A program made the position numbers and the translations under genes. Positions 46,913 to 59,192 of a DNA stretch of 64,000 nucleotides are shown here, piece after piece (within the stretch, counting starts at the first letter, position 1; every line of letters begins with the position of its first letter). The stretch comes from Pseudoscleropodium purum (lineage: Eukaryota; Streptophyta; Bryopsida; Hypnales; Brachytheciaceae), in NCBI GenBank assembly GCA_963969395.1, contig OZ017802.1, positions 9,488,501 to 9,552,500 on the forward strand, given 5' to 3'. The notes under the pieces were generated by a model, which ran no database searches, was not told where the DNA came from, and was given only the letters and a program-made list of their open reading frames with translations.

Positions 46913-48391
46913 ATGGTGAATAAAAAGTCAATGAAGAGGAAACTTGAAGGAAGAGATGATGTACCTTCTTTTCCACTTGTCCAAGGCATGAATCAGAAGA
47001 AGGTTTCAACAAGCAAAGGAGGTGGAGGTCATCCGTGTCGTAAAGACAGTTTGGCTAGGAAGAAGAAGTCATTGTCTTAGTTTGGTTAGCCTTCGCCAAA
47101 CTCTAGGAAGAAGATGCAAGCTGCAATTGTTGCCTCGCAACAGAAGAGGAGGCCAATTAGAAGAAGCATTGCTATCGTTGGTGAACAAGAGCCACTGTTG
47201 TCAACACATGCTTTTGAGCGCGTGTTGGCAATAGATGCAGCGCTCAGGGCAATTGGAGAAGTCTAAAAGGATTCTATTCACAACTCAAGGACTTTGCCCA
47301 ACTTGTCATCCACTCAGGCCGTACTGCCCTGTACTTCTCCCAATGCCGGAACAAGCACACAACAGAGTTCAAGAGTGCACATCCACATTTATGTGTCACC
47401 TCCTCCAGTAGAGAAGTTACAACAACAAGAAAATGTTCAGGTGGAACCGCTTGTCCAAGCATGCTGAATCTTGGATTATGCTCCAAGTGGACTTGTGATG
47501 GAGGAAGTTGCCAATGCCCAAAGCCATGAAACCTCAAGGTCAACAACTAATGCACTAAATGAAACATGAAGATCACCAACTACTTTAGTACCAGAAGGAA
47601 TTGAAACACTAGTGCTCAACTTGAGAAAACACCGATTTGAGACGGTTGAGAAGGTGATCACGGTAGGTGAAGACAACATATCAACACCGGCTATACAACT
47701 TGTTGCAATTGTAGGATCTTCACAAAAGGTAATCAATACTCAAGAAATATTATGCTAGACCGTTGTACAAATGCCAAAGGGAGTTGTGGTTACCAAAAAT
47801 AAAGGTTTGCCACTAGAGATTGCTCCAAAGAACGCATTGAATTCACAACAATATGGTGCATAAGATGAAGGTGCTGAAGAGTTGGTAGTTCCAGCCGCGG
47901 AAATTCATCCAAGAGAAGTTGCGGAGGAGGTGGTAGTTCCAATGACGGGAAATTATCCTAGAGAAGTGGTATAGAGTGTGTTGGCTCTCTTCTCTAGTCA
48001 TGAGCATGAAGCATTCTTACGTAGCCATCCTATATTACCATTTCCTGAATCTACAGATGAATTAGAAACTAGGCCTCATGTATCGGAGTTTCCAATAGCA
48101 GAGATAGTAGCATGTGATGAAGATATGTAGACAAGTTCCCCTAAATCACAAACTGTCGTATTGTCAAGTAGCTGTTCAACAAAGGTTCGAAGAGATGAGT
48201 TAGTCAATGAAGCTCAATTCAATAGAACTATGCATAAATTACAACGAGATGACAAGAGGTACTGGAAGCAAAAGGCAAAGAAGTTGGCAGCAAAGGCCAA
48301 AGGTAAGAAACTAGAGGCAAAAACAAAAATTCGTAAAGGACAAAAAGCCGTTGTCGTCTGCAAAATGGCTCAGTATATAAATATATTATAA
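46913..48391 (+). pseudogene. Unknown 492-codon gene with nine in-frame stops and no frameshift
   Basis: ATG at 46,913, two bases after a TTTTGTTTTGTAG acceptor. The frame stays open in sense to TAA at 48,391 except for nine stops (TAG, TAG, TAA, TGA, TGA, TAG, TAA, TAG, TAG). The N-terminus is basic (VNKKSMKRKLEGR, SRKKMQAAI, SQQKRRPIRRS). The middle is rich in Thr, Gln and Val with a repeated VVP motif (ELVVPAAEIHPREV, EVVVPMTGNYPREV). The end is a basic helix (KLQRDDKRYWKQKAKK, then a Lys/Ala-rich tail). It is probably a nuclear, DNA-binding transposon protein. I do not recognise the family. Confidence 0.6.
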
Positions 48392-48499
48392 AATGTCACA
48401 AAAGTTTGTTTTGAAATATAAGTAAAAAAAAATTAAAAAAAATAAAAAGATTGATAAAAGGGAGGGGGGAGATCAGAGGAATGAAGGGGAAAGAGAAAG

Positions 48500-48715
48500 A
48501 ACCGTGGTAATAACCACGAAATTTGGAGTCTCTACATCTTCTCGCATCCTCAAGGGGATAGGTGGCGCCAGTTGGTAGTTACCTGCCTAGTTTTCACTAG
48601 CAGTGCCAAGCCATGTGGCCATATGCCCGCTCATACGAGTCCAATGGGTTTCGAACCCGGACTGGTGCTATGGCCCTCGAAGCACTTTACCAGCTGGGCT
48701 TCCGCGGCTTGGCGA
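48500..48715 (-). mobile_element. tRNA-derived SINE
   Basis: On the minus strand the head reads GAAGCCCAGCTGGTAAAGTG (a good pol III A box) and about 35 bases later GTCCGGGTTCGAAACCC (a near-perfect B box). A body without coding potential follows, ending in a T/C-rich stretch. The spacing and boxes derive from a tRNA, but no complete cloverleaf with an acceptor stem is present. Target duplications were not resolved, so the left border is approximate. Confidence 0.65.
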
Positions 48716-48905
48716 TTGACAACGCATGCAAAAGAGATTTATATCTCTTCCCGATATATGCACATTACATGTTTTTTTTTAATATTTGAGTGAATTTTAT
48801 TTTAATAATACGGTAAATGATGGCATTATTTGAAGAAGCTTTAAGGTGACGCTTTCTCACAATGCAATGTACAAACTATAAAGAGAAGGGTTGCCCAAGG
48901 CTTCA

Positions 48906-49229
48906 TCAATTTGGTGTAGTTCTATTGTACTTTCTTTCAATTTGGAGTGAATATGTCGAACTGGAGGGTTTTTTCTGAGTCTCAAGATGAAGAGATTCAA
49001 CCGGAGCCGGAATTTGAGTTTTCGTTGTCTCAACTGCCAACTTAGTCTCTTCTACCACTGAGTCTTGCACCACCGCATGGGAATCCACAGGAGGAAGTTG
49101 GGCCTTCTCAACCACCAAAACAACCTCGGGTGGAACTACATTGGTACGGGAACCTCCAACGAGATGCTCGGGCGTTGGTAATTTTGTTGTAGGTTGGATG
49201 TGTGGAGCCCGGCAGTCGAGAGGTGACAT
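48906..49229 (-). pseudogene. Fragment of an unknown repeated coding sequence
   Basis: A 107-codon open frame rich in Pro, Val and Thr (VVPPEVVLVVEKAQLPP, ending near LHLETQKKPSSS). Its second half is related to 9,141-9,300, showing it belongs to a dispersed family. No domain is recognised. Confidence 0.4.
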
Positions 49230-51115
49230 TTGAAGGGAGCTTTGAAGGCTTGAATGAAGACCAATTCTATTGTTGTCTTAAGCCTATCAAAGGAAGTAGT
49301 GGCCACCAACGTTGGTTAAAAGACCAGTTAATCCTTTAGCTAAAGTAGACCATGCTGATTATGTAGCAGTTACTATCCAACGCATCCTCAAGTTCTTGCA
49401 GATGGAATGATGTTCCTCTTGGAACTCTTTTTTACTTTTTTTAGACATATATTTGAGTTTTAGATTTTTTTTTTAATTTTAATATTTTGGAGTGTTTTCA
49501 AACTCCATCTGTTTACTTGAAGTTTGGTGAAAGAAGGATAGAAATAGTTTACCCTTCTGTTGACTTTAGATGCTTAGTGGGTAAGAGAATGGGATGGATT
49601 TGGCTGATGGTGGACTAGGGGGGTTAGCCAATAATTTTTTAGATGCCCATGTGGCTTAGGCATGGGCTGATGTGGACCTTAAAGGGAAGATAAGGGGTCG
49701 GGTTCTCCTTCTTCCTTCGAGTTAGTTATTTGGAGTGTATAGTGTGTTCGGGGAGCCATACCTTAGTGTGTATTGTGATTTTTTCAATGAAAATATGAGG
49801 GTTTGTACATCTTGTTATTGTGATTCCAAAATGGTATGTCAAACTCTATTTGGACTTGGTATGTAAAAGTTATGAGTGTTGAAGTGAGATAGTGTCTGTT
49901 GCCCACAAGTTTGGAAGATCGAAACTTTGAGGGCTTGTAAAACCTTTTCTATAAAGTCTTTGGATACGAGATTTGAGTGAGTAGTGTATAAATTTATTAT
50001 TTTTCTATGAAGATTTATAAATCTAGATTTGGAGTTTGGATGTGAAAGTTATGGCTTGGAGAGTAAGAGGGTGAAGAGCTGCCACTTGATTTCGAAACTT
50101 AGAGGATGCACTGACTTTGACCAAGCATGGAGAACAAGTGATTTGGTTTCTGGAGCTAAGATTTGGAGAGAATATGGGTGATGTTGTTAGCTTTCCAGAA
50201 AGCTATCACACATTCCATTTGGAGCTTGTATGAGATCAAAGCGCTCTTTGAGGTGATGAAGGGTCAGTTGCCTTGAAGTTTTGTAGGTAGTAACTTTGAT
50301 TGTGCATAGCAACTAGCTAAATGAGTTTCTGAAGGTGAAATTTGGTGTACATATGGTGTGTTTTAGTGGCTTTCCGTGAAGCTATTGCATGTCTCATTCA
50401 AAATTTGTATGAAATTGTAGTGGTGTTTTAAGTTAGAAGGTTAATTAAAAGTTTAGAAGAAAGTTTGAGTTCGGTTTATACTTAATAAAGGGTTAGAGAA
50501 ATGGATTTCAAAGGGGATAAGGGTATATAGGAGAAGGGTATGAAGTAGTTAGGGTATATAAGGATAAGGATATAAGGGATTAAGGTTAATTAGAGGGATT
50601 AATTTTCTTAATCAAGGTTATTTATTTTAAGTAAGTTTAACTACTCCAATTATAATTAATTAGCTTAACTAAGATTAAGTGGAATAATCAAGATTAATCA
50701 AATTAATTAAATACAATTATCTTAACTAACAATTAATTATATTAAATAAAATTAGTTGTTTTAATCAAGATTTAATTAAGGCCTAATCTAGTTTAAGAAT
50801 TATAATGTTTTGAATTAGTTATATAAAACATATACATCAACATGTTTTATCATATGTATATCAAATTATATTATACAAGTTGAAGATGGGAGGCCTTTCG
50901 TATATGATGAATGAAGACTTTTGATTTTATATGGATTTGAACACTAAATCATATATTCCACAATCTCCTTTTCCCTCTCTAAATTAGTTGCAACCAAGAA
51001 CCCTGCGTTTTCCTAAGGCAAAGACTCTCAACACGACACCGTAGCAACGTCGAAGCTTCTAATTGCCCCTTGCCGTCCAACAACTAGTCTTGTGGATCCT
51101 AGTTTTAGAAAAACC
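49230..51115. other. No recognisable gene
   Basis: About 1.9 kb of non-coding DNA. Several diverged copies of a phrase around GCTTTCCAGAAAGCTAT and GGAGCTTGTATGAGAT (50,190-50,240 and 50,370-50,415), also near 49,850 and 50,030, suggest a worn tandem repeat with a roughly 180-bp period. The right part is TTAATTA-rich. Confidence 0.4.
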
Positions 51116-52370
51116 ATGCGTGGAAAGAGGGTAAACTTATTGTCAAGTAGTGGTTCTTCTAGGACTCCGTCTTCATCAGGTGGAAGAATCGTAGCCACAC
51201 AAGAAGAATTAGAGGCTATTTTAAGTACATGGGATTTTGTCCACAAGGTTTTTTTCTTCAAGGTTAACTCTTTAACCCAACCAACTGGGGCATTCTGGGA
51301 ACATACACATCAAAATGTACTAAATCAAGTTCCCTTTGAATTTCCTTGGCACTTGGATTGAAATAAACAAAGCTAGGAGTTGAAAGCTCGTTTTGTATTG
51401 AAGCTACGCAAAAGTTACCAAGGACCCTTAGATCCAAAGAGTATTCTATGAGCAATTAGAGCAAACTTCCAGGAGAGAAGAATACGGCTAAAAAGGAAAT
51501 TTGAGAAATCCAAGAGAAGTAGTGACGTCAGATGGCGAGCTGGTTGTTCCAAAGGTTCATGGTTGATTATTTATAAATCAACCAAAGATGCAACAAAAGA
51601 GCGCAAGACAAAGCTTTGTAAAGAGGTTGCAACCCGACGCTTTTAATTGCAGGGGCCAACTCATCACTGTGGTCCAAGACGCATGAAAAGACTACATTAC
51701 AAATTTGTAAGTATATCTTGAATGCTAAAATTCCCATTTCATATAGTTATTTTTATTTTAATACATTGTCAAATGTGAAATTTGGAGGTGACACATGTTG
51801 TGAGTGATGTTGGAGTGGTAGTTAAGTCCAACCATTTGATTCAATGTTACTAGCTTTGAAATAGGTATATTCTTTTCTATGTAAGCAAGACTTGTAAGAA
51901 AATGTTGTGGTAGGATTTGGAAATCTTAAATGGTGTTCATGAATGATTGTTTTTTTAGAAGTTGTAGGCTTTTGTCTTTGTAGTGTCATTTTAGTTGCAT
52001 GCTCTATTCATTTGAAAGAGTTTTCATTCTTGGTTTCTTGTTGTTGTAGGTGGACTTCTTCAATCGCCCACCAACCGATGATGAGTTGGAATATGGCAAA
52101 ATTAATGGTTGGGTTGACCTCAAAGACAAAGTTGAAAGAAGTTTAAAAGTCCAAGAAGTAGATGAAGGCAAAGAGAGCATCCATGAAGGAAGTCCTCCCA
52201 TGGAAGCTACAGTTGCAAGTGCATTACCTAAAGAAGAAAAGAGATGCTCCTCCACATCAAATTCTAGTACCTCAGGTACTACAAGTGATTCATCCAACTC
52301 CAGCACTAATGAAGGCTCTGGTAGATTGGAGGCTGAAATAGAGAAAGAGTATTTGTATATGCAGCCGTGA
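51116..52370 (+). pseudogene. Two-exon Transposase_24-like (plant Ptta/En/Spm-type) gene
   Basis: Exon 1 (51,116-51,706) ends in phase 0 at a GTAAGT donor. Exon 2 (52,050-52,370) follows a TTGTTGTTGTAG acceptor, and the frame joins exactly. Exon 1 encodes a Ser-rich start, TQEELEAILSTWDFVH, and after stops ELKARFVLKLRKSYQGPLDP, AIRANFQERRIRLKRKFE and KRLHYKF. This is the pattern I know from the plant transposase family that lies beside En/Spm-type elements. Exon 2 adds FFNRPPTDDELEYGKINGWV and a Ser/Glu-rich tail. Four in-frame stops in exon 1 (TGA, TAG, TGA, TAA) kill it, with no frameshift. Confidence 0.6.
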
Positions 52371-55300
52371 AACGGTCTGGTATGGTCTGGTCCCTGCTGT
52401 CCATCTTGAGAAGTGCCCATTTTATTGTAATTTAAGCGTTAATATTGTTTGTACTATGTGTGGCCATATGCATGTTCATTTGAAGGCCTATAGAAGGAAC
52501 TTGTAAATTTCAGTTTATGTTTATGATGGAAAGCATGTATTGCTTTCTTATCCTATAAATTTCATTTTCAAAAGTTCAAAATTGCAGATGGAGACTATGA
52601 TATTGGAAGTAGGGGAATAGGAAGCTACTTTAGGCACTACGCTTCAACTTCTTGTAATTTCAAAAACATCATATTCAAATGGAATTACCTATAACTATTC
52701 ATTCTTGTAATTATTGTATTTGTAATTGTTGTGTTTGACAATGAAACAACCATGTAGTGAAAGCCTTTAGGAAACAAGTACTTTTTTATTTCAATTCTGT
52801 AGTTTTTTCCCAATGTCCAGTCTCTTATGGAATGTGCAATTACTATACATTATCCTAATTGTAGGTCCATTAACAGATTCTTGCATACATGTGACATACA
52901 ATGTACATAATTCTTCATTTTCAATTATGCATGTTTAGTATTGCTGGTATATGGATTGTTGGAATTAAGTGAATGAGGTCCTCCATCCGAACCGAAAAAC
53001 CAACAACTGAGCTTCATTAATCCTAATTTCAAATGTGTAAATCCACTCCATTCAACCCTATGTAAATTGTAATAACTAAAAAGAAGGTGTGACATGCAAT
53101 ATCTTTTGAAGAATAAAATTAGAAGGGACAAGCCAATAGAAATCAGATTTGCAATTCCTAAATAAAAAAATTCTAATATCATGAACAATAACACCAAAAA
53201 TTACAAAAAATACAAAAAATTGAAAATATTGCAAAAGTGACCACACTTCATCAACAAAGCACTTTCTAAAAGTTTTAAATTAGTTGCAAGGCACTCTATA
53301 AACTAAGACCATCATAAATGCTCTGACAAAGAACTACATACTAAATTCAATGAGGTAGGATCCATCCCAAGTTTGTGGGGAACTAACTTAGCCATCCCCA
53401 ACATTCCAAAATGTCGTTGTTCTATGCAAGTACCAAAATGTTGCTTCATTTGGGTGACATATCAACCCATGCTAAAAGCTAGGTTTCTAAGAGCCTCCAG
53501 TCCAACTTCCACTGTGTATTTGGCAACATCTGTGGCAATGCAAAGCCCACCCTATTCTAATAGTGGTCATTCACCTACTTTGGCACTTTTCAGGATGTTC
53601 AGCTTGAAATACGAGTCCTAGTTTTTAGAGCTTTGAGAAGATGAACTCGAATATAATGTCACAAGTTTTGACAACCAGAATTACGCCAATTTACTAAAAT
53701 AATTGACAATTAATGAATCTTGTTGGAACCAATCCTATTGATGTTGCAATTGGATACTCCTCAACAATAACAACAACAACTAACAAAACGAATATTTCAT
53801 TAAAATGGTGGTATTCTACAAACTTGGCACTTTTCGGTTCAGGATGTGCATTCTGAACTGTACACTTGTCCTAGGTTTCAAGGTTTGAGGGTCTGAAATC
53901 TGTACCTCTCTTAGAAAATTCATGGAAAAATACTGAAGAAATGCCACCATTTTAACAAATATCTATTACAACAACAACAAATGTAATAGGGTTTCAAGTT
54001 GCACCTAAATATCACAGGGAGATTCTCTGTATATAGATGCTTCAATGCAGGATAGTCTTCAATTCCCAATTGAATTATAGTGTTACCTTGAATAGGAAAT
54101 ATTAATTTGTGCCACTAATTTTCGATCCTTAAGGCCGCCTAAACTTCGTTGATTTCTGTTCTTATAACTTAATCCAAGCTTTAGCAACATTTTCAATTGT
54201 AGCAACTTAATTTGGATGTTGCTGATAATCATGATTCCAAAGTTGACATTCAACATTTCTACTAAACATTGTCCAAAATGAATGACGTTTTGGAACATGT
54301 TTGCTGAAAAATGATGCACGTTTGCTTAAGCATGTTCCATGCTTGTTGAAAAACAGAGTTCAAGTATGCACCAAGAATTCACAACAATGCATGTAGCTAA
54401 AAACGATGCTAGAGAACATTTCTACTTGCTAACGTGAACGCACCAGTAGTTGATCATTTAAGGAATTTGTAGCAGGTGGTGGTGAGCAATATGAAGTGTA
54501 CCCATGTAGGAAATTTTTTCCATGAAGGAAGATAAGAAATATTGGGATTGTGAATTTTTCAAAAATAAACCCCGAAATTAAATTTATTGTGAATTTTGGG
54601 AGGCAAAAAGTACCGTTGGTTTTAATTCTTGCCACCATCTAGAGTCTTGCAATTTTGATTATTTAATAACTACTTTCCCACCTATTACTTATTACTTTTC
54701 TTATTCACTATTTTGGAACAAGTGTCATAAATTTATTAATCACAACCTTGAAAGGGACCAAAAAACATTCATTTCAAGCCTTTTTTTAAATTTATTCCGA
54801 CCTTGCTTAGAGATATTGCATCCTACATGCTAAGTATTGGGCATGGTAGATAACTGGTTCATTTACCTTAAACCCTTCAAATTCTAATAGTGCAAAATCA
54901 TCTAGGAAAATATTGATACTCTTGTAAGGAAAGCATGCTTGAATAATAATCATGTTAGGCAGAAGAATCAATCAAAGTTTACATACATACAAGTATATAA
55001 TTTTGTTAAATTGGCGGTATTCTAATACTTTGATACTTTTCAAATCATCTATTTTGTAATATAAATCCAAACCTATTAAAGATCTTAGTCCATTATGTTA
55101 TTATGTACATATATGTCACAATTTTGTTGCATCATATGGTACTAGAAGCATGTTACTTTAACCCTAAAGTCCCAAATCCCCCCTAAAATATACAATGGAT
55201 TTGGGATAGTCTTGTGTACCTCAATTCTTCATGAAATTTTTTTAATTTTTTTTAATAAAGGTGAATGCATTAGCTTTTTAGACTTCTAGTCATACAATTT

Positions 55301-56213
55301 TATTTCAATTGATGCCTAAGAGCAATTGAGCAAAAGTGATGCTACAATAAATTCAAAATTGGAAGATCAAATAACAAAAAATGTTCAAAAATTTGAAATA
55401 TGAATTTTTAATTTTTTTCTCTCATAGATTATATTTGTATCTATATGTAAAGCTTTGATTCGTTTCATTTGGATTAGTAATGTGAAATTTATAAAGTTTC
55501 TTGTTTTGTAGGCAATCTTTTTAACTTTTTGAGAAAATAACTTAATTTAAAACAATTTAAAAAAAGAGTTTTCAAAAGTTAAATATGCATGCTAGAATAA
55601 TCTCACCAATTGGAATTAGTGTGTTTCAATTCCATCTTAGAGCTATTGATAATTTAGTTTTTCCTTTAGTCTTGTGCAAAGTTCTACTTAACAATTTTTG
55701 AAAGAATGGAAATCAAGAATATTTCCTTGGATTTTTTTCCTAGACTTTCAACTCAAATCTTCAATATGGAAATTTTGTAAATAATCAAAAATATTTAAGT
55801 TAAGAAGATTCAAAGTCAAATAATTTAGTCATAGAACATGCTCAAAAAGTTGTTTTTTTCACTTCAAGTACAATTATCTTGCAATATATTCAACAAAAAA
55901 TTTTGAAATTTTTTGCACACATTCTTATACTAGTCTTGTGCAAGATCTCCCTATTAAATATGCGGGAAAAGCAATTTATAGAATTTTTTGTTCTTTTTGC
56001 AATAGAAATGGTAGTTTAAAGTACATAGGAATACCAATAACCGTCAATTTAAGCAATTCAACATAGTTGGGGGAAATTTTTCCTAAATAAAATATCTTTT
56101 CAATATTGGAAATTGAAATTCATGAATTTTTTAAAAATTATAATTTTTGGATAAGGCATCTAATTTCTACAAATTTTCAAAGTAGAACTCCATAGAGCAC
56201 CCAAAACCACACT
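52371..56213. other. No recognisable gene
   Basis: AT-rich, non-coding. A block at about 53,800-53,900 resembles one at 55,010-55,060, and 54,220-54,320 resembles 60,140-60,260, indicating old dispersed repeats. A CACTA-like end (CTAATAGTG) at 54,892 has no partner that I could find. Confidence 0.4.
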
Positions 56214-58076
56214 CACTAGAAGAAAATGAGGAGTTTTATAACTACAATGTGCAACTCATTTTGTAACTAGGTAACTCATTTTGCATAGGACGTTTGCAAC
56301 TAGGTGACAATGTAGAGCCTGTAGTTGCAGTGGACAAATTGCATTAGTTGCAAACTAGTTGTAGGTTTTTTTGTCATCCAACACTATGCAAAGAACTTCA
56401 TCCTCGTGTGTAACTTGTTTGCAACTTGTAAATTTGTAGATTTTAAAATATTAATCTCAAAGATTTATAGATTTCAAAATTTCATGTCTACTTTCTTTTT
56501 AGATTTTAGAATTTTAGAACTACCTTTTTTCTACATTTTAGAATTTCAGATCTATCTTTTTCTAGATTTCAGATTTACTTTCTTCTTAGATTTCAAAAAT
56601 TCAATTACGTACATTTAAAAATTACTTGAATTTTAATTACTTTTTTATTTCTACCAAATTGTAGATATCTTAGAATTTTATCAAAAAAATTCATTGTATA
56701 CACTACAAGAAAATGAGTAGTTTTATGACTACAGTTTGCAATTGGTTTTGTAGTTGCATCAGACATTTGCAACTAGGTGATAGTTTGGAGACTACAATTG
56801 CATCAGACAAGTCGCATTAATTGCAAAATAGTTGCAGTTTTATCTCATTTGATATTCTATGTGAAAGTTCATTGATGAACTCTTTTGACATGGTTGCTGA
56901 TGTGGAACTTGCTTAATTGCAACTTGTCTACAATTGGTTTGCAACTTGTGTACAATTGATTTGCAACTAATTTACAACTTGTCTATGATTTGTAGACTTG
57001 TAGATTTTGAAGTTTCAATCTCCATGATTTGTAGATATCAAAATTTCAGATCTAGGTTTTCTTTTAAATTATCAAATCCAAATATTGATATTAAATAGAT
57101 TTCACCAATTCACAAAACTTTACAATTTCTAAAAATTTTTAGACTTTAAAAGCTTGATGATTTCTATAGACTATAGAAATCTACAAATTATAGAAATATT
57201 AGAATTTCATAATTAGAATTCATTACATATGATTGCTATAACTTACAATTCTTATATGTCCAACCTAATGGTACTCTTGACAATTGATGTGGGACAATTG
57301 TAATTGTTTTCTAGTTTAACTCAAATTGCTTTCTAGTTTCTTTTGAGTTGTAGTCTAGTTCCTTTCTAATTGCATTCTAGTTGCTTTTGAGTTGAATTCT
57401 AGTTGAATTTAGACTCTATGCAACTATAGTTTGAATCACTAGACTCTATAGAATAGAAAGTTGTCCACATCAACACTTGCAACAAATATTGAATGTAAAA
57501 TACTTCACATCAATTCTTCTTATATATCCCTATAATTCTAAACTTCACCTTGCAACTACTTTGCGACTACAATAACGTATAATTTTGTTCATATCAACTT
57601 TGGTGCAAATATAAAGGGCTATGATTGCAAGAGAGTTGCATTGCAGTCGGTTGTGGCAGACATATTTTTCTTCTAGTGATATGACTATAACAACTTACGA
57701 GTCTTATATGTTCAATCTAATGGTACCCTTTACAATTGATATGAGACAATTAATATAAGACAAATGGGAATGAACTTTGAAAGCAACTAAGAAACAATTA
57801 TTGTGCAACTAAAAAGAAACTCGTATACAACTAAGAAACATAAGTCATTGTACAATTGCATGATAGTTGCATAGGATACTCGTTGTTTTCTAGTGGTTTT
57901 TTGCAACTATAAAATGACTACTTTGCAACTAAACAATGTATGAATGTTGTAAATCAACAACATAAAACAATTACATCAGATTTGGTGCAAATAGAGAGGA
58001 AACTAGTTACTTGATAGTTGTATAGGACACTAGTTGCATAGTAGTCGGTTGTGCCGGTCATGTTTTTCTTCTAGTG
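56214..58076. mobile_element. Non-autonomous CACTA element, outer copy (1,863 bp)
   Basis: Starts CACTAGAAGAAAATGAG and ends TTTTTCTTCTAGTG, with the 3-bp duplication ACT directly on both sides (56,211-56,213 and 58,077-58,079). CACTA elements make 3-bp duplications. Subterminal regions repeat TTGCAACT words in both orientations, as expected of binding sites for a CACTA accessory protein. A related copy is inserted inside (56,701-57,678), so its own length is about 880 bp. No coding sequence. Confidence 0.92.
56701..57678. mobile_element. Non-autonomous CACTA element, inner copy (978 bp)
   Basis: Starts CACTACAAGAAAATGAG and ends TTTTTCTTCTAGTG, with ATA on both sides (56,698-56,700 and 57,679-57,681). 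Its ends and subterminal TTGCAACT repeats are closely related to those of the outer copy, so a family member jumped into another member. No coding sequence. Confidence 0.92.
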
Positions 58077-58349
58077 ACTCTACTAAATGTGCCTCGATTT
58101 TAGCACCAAAATCTAAAAAACCCAAAGTCCACCAACCACAATATTATTAAGCATGGAGATGATTTGACAATACTTTTGACACGGTTTCAAGGTACTCTTA
58201 GAAACACTTTAAGGTAACTTTACTCTCAAAGTATGGGTACACTAATGGTTATGGGTATTACTACCTTAGAGTGGATTTTGATGAAAGAAGGCATTGAGAC
58301 TTTAGATGTGAACGAACTTGATGTTGTACAATAAGATCCAATAATCATA

Positions 58350-59192
58350 CACTAGTAGAAAAATAATGACAATCATAACAAAAAATTAACCAAAAAGTGT
58401 TGATGTCATTTGTATCCTTAATCGCGTTGTCTTAAACAGTATTTAACAAAAAAAAATGTCTAATTTGTTATAGTGATCAAATCAGAATAATAATTATAAT
58501 AATTCAATTATAAATTTGCTCAATAAATGGACACCACATGGCAGGCCAAAAACTGACCCAATAAAAATTGCCACATAGGCAAAAAACAAACAAACATAGA
58601 TTGGACAAAAATCTAGACTTTATAATTTAATTAGAAGAATGAAAACAAGTTTTTCATAACTTAGTGATCGATGATAGAGAGGAACAACTTTAATGGTAGA
58701 TGAGGAAAGAAGATAAGCTCTTTATAAAAATGGAGTGGTAGAAAGTAGCACAAACCATATGTAATATGTGAATTAACACTATGAGTGGTTCACACATCCC
58801 ATATGGTTTGTTCTACCTTTAACCACCCGATTTCTATAAAGAGCTTGTCTTCATTTTCTTTCAATTATTAAATTGACCTCTTTTCTTTCTCTCATCATGG
58901 AATGTAAAGCTTGTCTTTTTTTTTTTAATTAAATTATTTTTTTGACATAGAATTTCATCCATGATTATATAAATATTTTTCAAATAAGGAAAACTTATAT
59001 GAAACTTTTAGAATTAAAAATTAACTTTTTTGTTCTACCAAACGTTACACTATCTGTATCAACAAAAATTCAATGACTATTTTATTAGCTAGTACCAAAT
59101 CAACAAAAAATTGTTAAAATGGTCAATATAGTATCTTAGTCAAAAAAAAATTTAAAATTTCTTATTGACTTGGACATTTTTTTTAAGTAGTG
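58350..59192. mobile_element. Palindromic CACTA foldback element (843 bp)
   Basis: Starts CACTAGTAGAAAAATAATG and ends TTTTTTTTAAGTAGTG, flanked by ATA on both sides (58,347-58,349 and 59,193-59,195). The centre is an inverted repeat with arms of about 62 bp (58,709-58,778 and 58,789-58,851), and the outer halves are also similar to each other when inverted. The whole element is therefore a long imperfect palindrome. No coding sequence. Confidence 0.85.

Noticed and set aside
48640..48715. Functional tRNA gene on the minus strand
   Set aside because: A and B boxes are present, but no complete cloverleaf with paired acceptor stem can be drawn and a SINE body follows.
54113..54892. Possible further CACTA element (CACTAATTTT to CTAATAGTG)
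   Set aside because: The termini match poorly and the flanking triplets (TGC and CAA) differ, so the element is not supported.
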